DNA of 64,000 bases, taken from positions 1 to 64,000 of the forward strand of contig NZ_JXOK01000082.1 of the NCBI RefSeq assembly GCF_000830505.1, read 5' to 3'. How positions within the stretch are numbered: the stretch's first letter is position 1; the number at the start of each line of letters is the position of its first letter. This stretch comes from Vibrio mytili (GTDB taxonomy: Bacteria; Pseudomonadota; Gammaproteobacteria; Enterobacterales; Vibrionaceae). The translations under genes and the position numbers were made by a program. Positions 18,100 through 25,979 of the stretch are shown piece by piece. The notes under the pieces are model-generated. The model was not told the origin of the DNA and made no database searches. It saw nothing but the letters and a program-made list of their open reading frames with translations.

Positions 18100-19953
18100 G
18101 TGCCTGAGCTAAAGTCCGTTATGTTCCGCACTGTTCAAGTGTTCCAAAATGACACACCCACATTGTGGCAAAATGGTACAGTCATGCAAATTCAACATCT
18201 TACCGACAATAACTGGCTTTCTACATCTTGGAATCGAAGTGCGCAAGCCGGTTTGAAGCAAAGACGTCGCCCAGAGGACATTAGGGTGACGCCTGCTACC
18301 CTAGAAGAACGACGCCACCAACTTAACTTCCTCTTAGAGGCGGTGACAAAGTTTGCGTTGCCTTTGTTTAATCAGACTTTTGCACATAGTGACAGTCGCT
18401 TAATCCTGACTGATAGCGACGGCATCGTCATTGGCAGTTGGGGTCAACCTAAATTCCGAGAGAGACTCACAGAAATCGCACTCAGTTCCGGAGCTTGCTG
18501 GCAAGAAAGAGTCAAAGGGACCAATGCGATTGGAACTGCTCTAGTGGAAGCGAAACCTGTATCGGTTATTGGTGACCAACATTTCATTCAGCACCACCGC
18601 TTCATCAGTTGTTCAGCCACCCCTGTTTTCGACCACCTAGGTCGATTGCTTGGCATATTGGATATTACCAGTGAACAAGAAAAGCATGAATTATCAACAC
18701 AAGTCTTGCTGCAAACTATGGTTCAGCGCGTCGAGAATCAAATGCTTAACCAAGTACCAAACGGGCACATACGCGTGGACATAGCCTGTGAACGAGGTCT
18801 CCTTAATAGTGGCTGGCAAGGCATTATTATTGCTAACCGAAAAGGTGAGGTTTTGGCCCATAATCAAGTAGCATCACAGTTACTTCATCGCAGTGATGTT
18901 ATCGGACAATCGATAGAGGACATTCTCGACCTCCAGAATTCAGATCAAACTATCGTGTATAAAACAGCGTCATTAACAGAGGAAAAAGTACAACACCGCT
19001 CTATCAGCGCATCGAATGACCTTCATTTCGGTGACTCCAGTGTTGAGCACTGCTGGCAACAAGCAAATCGAGTGATTGACAAGGACATCAGCTTACTGAT
19101 TTTGGGGAAAACAGGGGTTGGGAAAAATGAGTTCGTCAAAGCGCTGCATAAAAATAGCCAAAGAAAAACCGGTCCTCTTGTTTCCGTAAATTGTGGTGCT
19201 CTACCAAAAGATCTCGTCGAATCTGAACTGTTTGGTTATGTTGCTGGCGCGTTTACCGGGGCAAGTAACAAAGGCTATCTAGGTAAGATCCGTCAGGCAC
19301 ACAAAGGGATCTTATTTCTCGATGAGATAGCGGATCTACCTATGGAAGCACAAAGCCGTCTGCTCCATGTTCTACAAGACAAAACGGTTCTGCCCGTTGG
19401 CTCCAATCAGACCATTCAAGTTGATACCCAAATCATCGCCGCAACACATAAAGACCTCGAGAAATTAGTAGAGTTAGGAGAATTTCGCCAAGACTTGTAT
19501 TACCGACTCAATGGATTAATCATTGAATTGCCTAAATTTGAAGATCGTGCGGACAAAAAGCAATTGATTGAGAATATTCATCGGAAACACGGCGAACCTG
19601 GGCAACAGCTGTGCCCTCATCTTCTTTCTCTCTTTCTCTCCTACTCATGGCCTGGAAATCTAAGAGAACTGGACAGTTTATTAAAAGTATCGGCTCTGAT
19701 GGCCCAAGGAGAAGAGACTCTAGAACTTGTACACGTTCCCTCCCACCTAGCGAAGAAACTCACCGAAGCTCAGAGCACACTGGAAGAGATGACAGATGTA
19801 TCGGAAATACGAGATATGCGTAGTACGGTAGAAGATAAACTTGTTCAAACCTATCAGGCCAACCAAGGCAATATAAGCAAAACATCTCGTATGCTGGGTG
19901 TCAGCCGAAATACAATTTACCGCAAACTGAAAACGTTGGGATTAATAAAATAA
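18100..19953 (+). CDS. Sigma-54-dependent activator, AcoR-like (GAF-AAA+-Fis)
   Basis: About 617 residues. The order is an N-terminal GAF sensor (about 70-200) with SGACWQERVKGTNAIGTAL, a signature of AcoR-type activators; a PAS-like linker (about 220-290); an AAA+ domain with Walker A GKTGVGKNE, the sigma-54 contact loop GAFTGA and Walker B GILFLDEIAD; and a C-terminal Fis helix-turn-helix ending NISKTSRMLGVSRNTIYRKLKTLG. AcoR-family members activate acetoin or aldehyde/alcohol catabolism. Divergence from the aldehyde dehydrogenase suggests that target. The start is uncertain: GTG 18100, ATG 18121 and ATG 18184 are all possible, and none has a strong ribosome binding site. Confidence 0.85.
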   Translation: MPELKSVMFRTVQVFQNDTPTLWQNGTVMQIQHLTDNNWLSTSWNRSAQAGLKQRRRPEDIRVTPATLEERRHQLNFLLEAVTKFALPLFNQTFAHSDSRLILTDSDGIVIGSWGQPKFRERLTEIALSSGACWQERVKGTNAIGTALVEAKPVSVIGDQHFIQHHRFISCSATPVFDHLGRLLGILDITSEQEKHELSTQVLLQTMVQRVENQMLNQVPNGHIRVDIACERGLLNSGWQGIIIANRKGEVLAHNQVASQLLHRSDVIGQSIEDILDLQNSDQTIVYKTASLTEEKVQHRSISASNDLHFGDSSVEHCWQQANRVIDKDISLLILGKTGVGKNEFVKALHKNSQRKTGPLVSVNCGALPKDLVESELFGYVAGAFTGASNKGYLGKIRQAHKGILFLDEIADLPMEAQSRLLHVLQDKTVLPVGSNQTIQVDTQIIAATHKDLEKLVELGEFRQDLYYRLNGLIIELPKFEDRADKKQLIENIHRKHGEPGQQLCPHLLSLFLSYSWPGNLRELDSLLKVSALMAQGEETLELVHVPSHLAKKLTEAQSTLEEMTDVSEIRDMRSTVEDKLVQTYQANQGNISKTSRMLGVSRNTIYRKLKTLGLIK

Positions 19954-19996
19954 TATATATAGCCAAGTAACCTCAGCACTGACGTTATCTTGTAAA

Positions 19997-20026
19997 AATA
20001 GAGCACCCAAGAATGGGTGCTCTATT
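19997..20026. terminator. Bidirectional terminator between the activator and the 45-residue gene
   Basis: AATAGAGCACCCA (19997-20009) and TGGGTGCTCTATT (20014-20026) form a perfect 13-bp stem with loop AGAA. Confidence 0.85.
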
Positions 20027-20041
20027 AATTTGAAACCTAGC

Positions 20042-20179
20042 TTACAGACCGCCCTGTTGTTGCGCCTGTTTTAATAGTGTCTGACGTTGAGCCTCTTTAT
20101 TTGAACTAACTTCAGTCTCTTTTTTAATTTCGGTTTCAAGTGCAACCGGAACGAAAACAAAGTACTTATTAAGAGTCAT
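20042..20179 (-). CDS. Small protein of unknown function, 45 residues
   Basis: The frame from ATG 20179 encodes MTLNKYFVFVPVALETEIKK and ends AQQQGGL. A GAGG ribosome binding site sits eight bases upstream, and a terminator follows the stop, so the unit looks like a real short gene. The first 16 residues are hydrophobic and aromatic. The rest is charged and rich in Glu, Lys and Gln, predicted helical. I do not recognise the family. The frame extends upstream to 20266, but that part has no ribosome binding site. Confidence 0.55.
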   Translation of the reverse strand: MTLNKYFVFVPVALETEIKKETEVSSNKEAQRQTLLKQAQQQGGL

Positions 20180-20693
20180 AATGAGAACCTCAATGGTTAT
20201 GTTATTTATATAGCAATATACGTGAAGCCAGTGAAAGCCATTCACCGGGATCCCTATCGATTTCAAATTTAAAGGAGATCGTTTAACTAAGCATCATCCT
20301 TTTGGCCGAGTATTATAGGCGTAGATCGCAGGCTGATATATAGTTAATTTTCATCATTGAGGCGTATTTAATATTAGAAATGCAAGTTGTTACATATAAA
20401 AATATTAATAAACTATTGATATAAAACATATATAGTTATAAGAGCTTCACATAGAAAAGGATGAGTTCACGCAGTTCTAACACGATGACTACCTGTTTCT
20501 AATCAGCAATACAAAAAAATTATTCACATTTTATTACAACAAAGTGCACTTTATATGCAATTTAAACAAATTTCATATTTACGATGTAAAGAAAATACTC
20601 CACACAAAAACTGTGTATTTAGTTGCCTAAAAAAGCAGAACCAACTTCATCAAAACCAACCAATAGAACCTGCATATAATCTTTGATGAATAA
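20180..20693. other. AT-rich intergenic region, no gene seen
   Basis: About 510 bases between the 45-residue gene and the gnd terminator. Very AT-rich, with no credible reading frame on either strand and no recognised RNA family. It must hold the promoter of the 45-residue gene near 20200-20280. The rest is unexplained. Confidence 0.6.
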
Positions 20694-20718
20694 AAAAGAT
20701 GCCACATGGGCATCTTTT
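20694..20718 (-). terminator. Terminator of the zwf-pgl-gnd operon
   Basis: AAAAGATGCC (20694-20703) and GGCATCTTTT (20709-20718) form a ten-bp stem. On the minus strand it follows the gnd stop and ends in a T run. Confidence 0.85.
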
Positions 20719-20745
20719 ATACTTAAACTGGTTTACTTAAAACGA

Positions 20746-22194
20746 TTAAACGTCGTAAGTCGTAGACGCCGTATCGCCGCCTGTACCTGTCCAGTTAGTG
20801 TGGAAGAATTCACCACGTTTACGATCGATACGCTCGTAAGTGTGCGCACCGAAGTAGTCACGTTGAGCTTGCAGTAAGTTAGCAGGTAGACGCGCCGTCG
20901 TGTAACCGTCTAGGAACGTCAGTGCAGAAGTCGTACATGGCATTGGGATACCAGCTTCTAGAGACTTAGCTGCAACTTTACGCCATGCTGCTAGGCTGTT
21001 TTGTAGGATGCCTTTGAAGTAATCATCAGAACCTAGGAACGCTAGTTCAGGGTTTGCTTCGTATGCATCTCGGATATTGCCTAGGAATGCAGAACGGATG
21101 ATACAACCACCACGCCACATTAGTGCAACGTTACCGTAGTTTAGATCCCAGCCGTTTTCGTTAGACGCTTCGCGCATTAGCATGAAGCCTTGAGCGTAAG
21201 AGATGATCTTAGACGCTAGAAGCGCTTGACGTAGTGCATCAACCCATTCTTGCTTGTCGCCTTCAACAGGTGTGATGGTTTTGCCGAACAGTTTTTCAGC
21301 TTCAACACGTTGGTCTTTCAGTGCAGATAGACAACGAGAGAATACAGACTCAGAGATTAGCGTTAGAGGAATACCTAGGTCTAGCGCGTTGATACCCGTC
21401 CATTTACCCGTACCTTTTTGGCCAGCTGTGTCTAGAATTTTCTCAACTAGCGGCTCGCCGTCTTCGTCTTTGTAGCCAAGGATGTCAGCGGTGATTTCAA
21501 CAAGGTAGCTGTTTAGTTCTGTTTTGTCCCACTCGGCAAATACTGCTTGCATCTCGTCAGCAGACATACCAAGACCGTCTTTCATGAACTGGTAAGCTTC
21601 AGTAATTAACTGCATGTCGCCGTATTCGATACCGTTGTGAACCATCTTCACGAAGTGACCCGCACCATCGTTACCAACCCAGTCACAGCAAGGCTCGCCA
21701 GCATCAGTTTTTGCAGAGATACCTTGGAAGATAGGTTTAACCGCTTCCCAAGCCTCTGGAGCGCCGCCTGGCATAATAGATGGACCGAAACGTGCGCCTT
21801 CTTCACCACCAGATACACCAGTACCAATGAAGTGGATGCCTTGTTCACGCAGTGCAGCAACGCGACGGTTTGTATCAGGGTAATTTGTGTTACCACCATC
21901 GATGATGATGTCACCTTCATCTAGCAATGGAACAAGCGCTTCAATAAACTTATCAACCACGTCACCAGCACGAACCATCAACATCACTTTGCGTGGCGTT
22001 TCTAATTTCTCTACTAACTCTTCTAGAGAGTATGCACCAACGATGTTAGTGCCTTTTGCTGGACCTTCCAGGAACTCGTCTACTTTCGCAGCAGTACGGT
22101 TGTGAGCGACAACTTTAAAGCCGTGGTCGTTCATGTTTAGGATAAGGTTTTGACCCATTACCGCTAGGCCAATTACACCGATATCACCTTTCAT
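20746..22194 (-). CDS. gnd: 6-phosphogluconate dehydrogenase (decarboxylating)
   Basis: A 482-residue enzyme that converts 6-phosphogluconate to ribulose 5-phosphate and CO2 with NADP. The Rossmann motif GVIGLAVMGQNL is at the N-terminus. The substrate-binding signature GTGVSGGEEGARFGPSIMPGG and the catalytic lysine/glutamate region GAGHFVKMVHNGIEYGDMQ follow. The C-terminal tail (RKRGEFFHTNWTGTGG) is normal. Last gene of zwf-pgl-gnd, 39 bases after pgl. Confidence 0.97.
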   Translation of the reverse strand: MKGDIGVIGLAVMGQNLILNMNDHGFKVVAHNRTAAKVDEFLEGPAKGTNIVGAYSLEELVEKLETPRKVMLMVRAGDVVDKFIEALVPLLDEGDIIIDGGNTNYPDTNRRVAALREQGIHFIGTGVSGGEEGARFGPSIMPGGAPEAWEAVKPIFQGISAKTDAGEPCCDWVGNDGAGHFVKMVHNGIEYGDMQLITEAYQFMKDGLGMSADEMQAVFAEWDKTELNSYLVEITADILGYKDEDGEPLVEKILDTAGQKGTGKWTGINALDLGIPLTLISESVFSRCLSALKDQRVEAEKLFGKTITPVEGDKQEWVDALRQALLASKIISYAQGFMLMREASNENGWDLNYGNVALMWRGGCIIRSAFLGNIRDAYEANPELAFLGSDDYFKGILQNSLAAWRKVAAKSLEAGIPMPCTTSALTFLDGYTTARLPANLLQAQRDYFGAHTYERIDRKRGEFFHTNWTGTGGDTASTTYDV

Positions 22195-22233
22195 TATTTC
22201 TCTCCAATTAATCTTTTAATGACGAGCAACGTG

Positions 22234-22950
22234 TTACGAAATTTTCGCAGCTGCATCTAAATCTAAGTACCACTCTGTGAGACCAGACTGGGATTGAACC
22301 TTTGCAGCTGGGTATGGCAGTGCCTCAGCTGGCGAACTGTTGATCTCTTCAACAATGTCTGCTTTCCCAGCGCCTAGTACCAAGTAGCTAATACGCTTCG
22401 CTGCTTCTAAAACGCGAGCGGTTTTTGACACACGAAGCTGACCCGATTCAGGGTGTGATGCAACTAGCGACAGATTCGCATCATCGTAATTCGTTTGTCC
22501 TGGGAACAAAGAAGCAGTATGACCGTCAGCGCCAACACCAAGTAGGATCCAATCGAACACTGGCGTACCGTGCAAAGATGGAATTGCGTCTAGCATTTCG
22601 TTAGCAAAACGTTCCGCTTCTACTTCTGGATCCTCTTCACCGCGAATGCGGTGGATGTTCTCAGTGGGCAGAGCAACTTTACTGAAAAGAAGCGCATTAG
22701 CCTCGCCATAGTTGCTTTCTGCATCATCCGGAGCAACACAGCGCTCATCACCCCACCAAAAGTGAAGGTTTTGCCATTGAACTGAAGTCGCGTACGCATC
22801 CGTCGCAAGTAAGTTGAAAAGCATTTTTGGCGTACTGCCACCAGAAAGCGAAATATGGATAGGCTTGCCCATTTCGCTGAATGCTTTCATGTCATTGGCA
22901 AGGCTTTCTACGACCTGCTCTGGTGTTTGATAAATCTTATGGTTGATCAT
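22234..22950 (-). CDS. pgl: 6-phosphogluconolactonase
   Basis: A 238-residue DevB-type lactonase that hydrolyses 6-phosphogluconolactone. Marks are the HISLSGGSTPKMLFNLL phosphate loop, FWWGDERCVAPDDAESNYGEA, and the GVGADGHTASLFPG motif containing the catalytic histidine. The start overlaps the zwf stop by four bases, indicating translational coupling. Confidence 0.96.
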   Translation of the reverse strand: MINHKIYQTPEQVVESLANDMKAFSEMGKPIHISLSGGSTPKMLFNLLATDAYATSVQWQNLHFWWGDERCVAPDDAESNYGEANALLFSKVALPTENIHRIRGEEDPEVEAERFANEMLDAIPSLHGTPVFDWILLGVGADGHTASLFPGQTNYDDANLSLVASHPESGQLRVSKTARVLEAAKRISYLVLGAGKADIVEEINSSPAEALPYPAAKVQSQSGLTEWYLDLDAAAKIS

Positions 22951-24449
22951 AATTCACAGTAATCCGTATCTGTTAAATTTTTGCATGGGAAACGCCAAGC
23001 GCGATCACTACGCTGCAACAAGTCATCAGACTCTTTTGGTCCCCATGTACCGCATGCGTATCCAAAGAGTGACTGGGGATCTTGTTTGAAGTCTAGAATT
23101 GGCTGTACATACTGCCAACATGCTTCAACTGCATCACTGCGCGCAAACAACGTGGCATCACCGTTTAACGAGTCAAGAAGAAGACGTTCATAAGCGGTGA
23201 GCATTTGCGTTTCTTGAAGATCCGCATAATGGAAGTTCATTTTCACTTCTTTCGCTTTAAACCCAGCGCCTGGTTCTTTCAAACCGAAACTCATTTGGAT
23301 GCCTTCATCTGGCTGAATACGAATAATCAGCTTATTTTCAGGTGCATTTTGGCCAAAAACAGGATGTGGTGTTTGCTTAAAGTGGATGACCACTTCCGTT
23401 ACGCGTGTCGGCAGGCGCTTACCTGTACGAACATAAAAAGGCACACCATTCCAGCGCCAGTTATTAACGTAAGTTTTTAAACCGATATAAGTTTCTGTGC
23501 GCGAGTCGTCGGCAACACCAGGCTCTTCTCGATACCCAGGTAAGCTCTGCCCACGAACCTCTGACGCCGTGTATTGTCCCAACACAAGGTCGTTACGTAG
23601 TGCTTGGTCATCTAGCGGTTTAAGGCATTGCAGTACTTTCACTACTTCGTCACGCATAGCGTCAGCGTTAATTTGAGCTGGCGGTTCCATCGCGACCATT
23701 GCTAATACTTGAAGCAGGTGGTTCTGGAACATATCACGAACGGCACCAGAGTTATCATAATAACCACCTCGCTCTTCAACACCTAAGAACTCAGCACCTG
23801 TAATTTCAACATATTCGATGTAGTTACGGTTCCAAAGCGGCTCAAACATCGCATTTGAGAAACGAAGAACCAAAAGGTTCTGCACCGTTTCTTTACCTAA
23901 GTAGTGGTCGATTCGGTAGATCTGATGCTCTTGGAAATGTTCGTGTATTTCCGTATCAAGGGTACGCGCCGACTCGAGATCATAACCGAATGGCTTTTCG
24001 ATGATTAATCGCTTCCAGCCATCTTCCTCGCTGTTTAAACCATGCGCTGCGAGGCTAGCTGGAATAACGCTGTAAAGGCTTGGAGGTGTTGCTAGATAGA
24101 AAAGCGTGTTGCGTTGATCATGACCATATTGAGCAGCTAACTCATCTAATCGTGTTGCTAACTTGCCATAATCTTGTGTATCAGAGGTGTTGATCGCTTG
24201 ATAATGAAGATGGTTGATGAATGCGCTGAGCGTTTCTGGCTCAGTTTTTTCCATTTCTTTAAGTGATTTTTGCAGTTTTTCACGGTAAGACTCGTCACTG
24301 TATTCAGTGCGGCTGACTCCGAGAATCGTAAAGTTATCTGGAAGCTGTTTGCTCGCATAGAGGTGGTATAAAGCAGGAATCAACTTGCGATATGTTAGAT
24401 CACCTGAAGCACCAAAAATAACGATGCTGCTGTTTTCTGGTATTACCAT
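22947..24449 (-). CDS. zwf: Glucose-6-phosphate 1-dehydrogenase
   Basis: A 500-residue NADP-dependent enzyme opening the oxidative pentose phosphate pathway. The nucleotide motif GASGDLTYRKLIPALY is at the N-terminus. The active-site signature RIDHYLGKETVQNLL contains the lysine and histidine of the catalytic site. The start at 24449 is one codon inside an ATG-ATG pair and has GGGAAGA at the better distance. The upstream gap of about 470 bases holds an FNR-type box and a LacI-type palindrome. Confidence 0.97.
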   Translation of the reverse strand: MVIPENSSIVIFGASGDLTYRKLIPALYHLYASKQLPDNFTILGVSRTEYSDESYREKLQKSLKEMEKTEPETLSAFINHLHYQAINTSDTQDYGKLATRLDELAAQYGHDQRNTLFYLATPPSLYSVIPASLAAHGLNSEEDGWKRLIIEKPFGYDLESARTLDTEIHEHFQEHQIYRIDHYLGKETVQNLLVLRFSNAMFEPLWNRNYIEYVEITGAEFLGVEERGGYYDNSGAVRDMFQNHLLQVLAMVAMEPPAQINADAMRDEVVKVLQCLKPLDDQALRNDLVLGQYTASEVRGQSLPGYREEPGVADDSRTETYIGLKTYVNNWRWNGVPFYVRTGKRLPTRVTEVVIHFKQTPHPVFGQNAPENKLIIRIQPDEGIQMSFGLKEPGAGFKAKEVKMNFHYADLQETQMLTAYERLLLDSLNGDATLFARSDAVEACWQYVQPILDFKQDPQSLFGYACGTWGPKESDDLLQRSDRAWRFPCKNLTDTDYCEL

Positions 24450-24658
24450 CATTCTTCCCTTAAAACGAGGTACTGATTGTATGCCCGGATACGGCTAAAA
24501 AGGAGGAAACCAACCTATCAATGGTACCTCAAAATAGAAAATTGGTCTTACCTATTACACTAATAGGTAAACTTTACTCAGGCCAATAATTGTTTATGAG
24601 CACAACCTTTAGCTCAAAGGAGTAGAGTCCGATTCGGGACAGTATTGTCCACGACAAT

Positions 24659-24672
24659 TTGATTTACATCAA
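24659..24672. promoter_or_regulatory. Perfect FNR-type box
   Basis: TTGATTTACATCAA matches the FNR consensus TTGAT-N4-ATCAA at all ten defined bases. It is about 210 bases upstream of zwf and 247 bases upstream of the AraC gene, so either could be the target. Confidence 0.5.
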
Positions 24673-24862
24673 TACTTTGAGAATGCAAACGTTTAAATAA
24701 GTTACAAAAACTCACATAACCAACTGTATTTTAATTATAAAAAAAGTTTCCCCTACTTTGCAGCTCATTTAACTCGGCACCCCAAGCAGGACAAAAAACC
24801 GCCACCCTGACAACATCGTCACGCTGTTTATAAGTCATGAAAAAAATCCACTCAACATTGTT

Positions 24863-24881
24863 GATAATGATTCTCAATATT
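24863..24881. promoter_or_regulatory. Fur-box-like site before the AraC gene
   Basis: GATAATGATTCTCAATATT agrees with the 19-bp Fur consensus (GATAATGATAATCATTATC) at 15 positions by eye. It ends 38 bases before the AraC start, where a Fur repressor would block the promoter. Confidence 0.6.
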
Positions 24882-24918
24882 AGATAATAAAGCTTATGAT
24901 CATCAATAACAACCATGT

Positions 24919-25839
24919 ATGAGTCTGAGCACTGTTAACACGAACGCAATTAATCGCATCCAAAAGTTGTTGGATTATATTCATCACAACCTAGAGTCAC
25001 CACTCAGCGTTGATGAAATATCCCAAAAAAGCTGCTGGTCACGTTGGCAATTGCAACGTGTTTTCCAACAGCATACAGGAATGACCGTCGCGTCTTACGT
25101 CAGAGCCCTAAAATTGAGTCTCGCTGCAGAGAAGCTTATTCACAGCCGCGAGCGCTCGTTGGACATTGCTATAGACGTTGGATTTACTTCTGAAATTGCA
25201 TTCAGCCGCGCTTTTAAGCAAATGTTCTCAATCAGCCCTAGAGAATACCGTAAAAGGCAGCAATTGACGGGCTTACGACAGCCGTTAACCGCAAAGCGGT
25301 CCTCTACGAGCTCACACCGCAGCGGACAATTTATTGAAGTGAAAGTGGAAACCAAACCATCGTTTCATCTCGCGGGTATTCATCAGCCCATCCGCGGGTT
25401 ACTCTCCCCAACCCCCGACTTCCATCAAAAGGTTCCATCGGTCTGGAATACGCTCATGAGCAAAGGGATAGATGCGCCCCACTCATCACTTGGAGTGATT
25501 GATGTCGTAAACTCCAATTGCAATGCTGGTCTACTCGAATACTGGGCAGGATTTGAACTGAGCGAAGGTGCAAACAATGATCAGCTAGGAAAACTTCACT
25601 TAGACACTCTAGTCGTGCCTCATCAAACCTATGCGGTGATCACGCATGTAGGTAAAGTTTCTGAGCTAGCGAACACATTAACTTGGTTTATTCTCGAATG
25701 GCTCCCTAACTCCAACTATCGAGGCGTTGATGGATATGAGCTAGAAGTCTATCCGAGCAACTACAAGCTAAATGATGACAGCGCGAAAATGCATTACTGG
25801 CTTCCAATCAAATCACTGCAATGCAGCGGCAAGTCTTAA
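24919..25839 (+). CDS. AraC-family regulator with C-terminal effector-binding domain
   Basis: A 306-residue protein with the helix-turn-helix pair at the N-terminus (about 10-110: LLDYIHHNLESPLSVDEISQ, then DVGFTSEIAFSRAFKQMFSISPREYRKRQ), as in Rob and SoxS rather than classic AraC. Residues about 135-300 look like the GyrI-like small-molecule binding domain (AGIHQPIRGLL, WAGFELSEG, YAVITHVGKVSELANT, YELEVYPSNYK). It stands 140 bases before a TonB siderophore receptor in the same orientation, and both have Fur-box-like sites, so it probably activates the receptor in response to the imported siderophore. That link is inference. Confidence 0.85.
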   Translation: MSLSTVNTNAINRIQKLLDYIHHNLESPLSVDEISQKSCWSRWQLQRVFQQHTGMTVASYVRALKLSLAAEKLIHSRERSLDIAIDVGFTSEIAFSRAFKQMFSISPREYRKRQQLTGLRQPLTAKRSSTSSHRSGQFIEVKVETKPSFHLAGIHQPIRGLLSPTPDFHQKVPSVWNTLMSKGIDAPHSSLGVIDVVNSNCNAGLLEYWAGFELSEGANNDQLGKLHLDTLVVPHQTYAVITHVGKVSELANTLTWFILEWLPNSNYRGVDGYELEVYPSNYKLNDDSAKMHYWLPIKSLQCSGKS

Positions 25840-25925
25840 TTTTATTTACACGCTTCGTTACTCGAATCAGATAAAGAGCGATTTGCACCAAATTGTTAAG
25901 TTTTCATTATTACTCTCTATAAAAT

Positions 25926-25944
25926 AGAAATGACAATCATTATC
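25926..25944. promoter_or_regulatory. Fur-box-like site before the TonB receptor
   Basis: AGAAATGACAATCATTATC agrees with the Fur consensus at 15 of 19 positions by eye, with a perfect right half. It lies 36 bases upstream of the receptor start. Confidence 0.65.
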
Positions 25945-25979
25945 AACAAAAAGTAGTAGCAGTAGTGGAAAACACAATT

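Larger units (their letters stand above)
24453..24918. other. Divergent regulatory region between zwf and the AraC gene
   Basis: No gene is supported here. It holds an FNR-type box (24659-24672), a palindrome GCAAACGTTTAA at 24685-24696 with the central CG of LacI-family operators, and a Fur-box-like site (24863-24881) close to the AraC start. Confidence 0.6.

Noticed and set aside
24731..24916. 61-codon minus-strand frame upstream of the AraC gene
   Set aside because: It overlaps the Fur-box-like promoter region and has no ribosome binding site or recognisable sequence.
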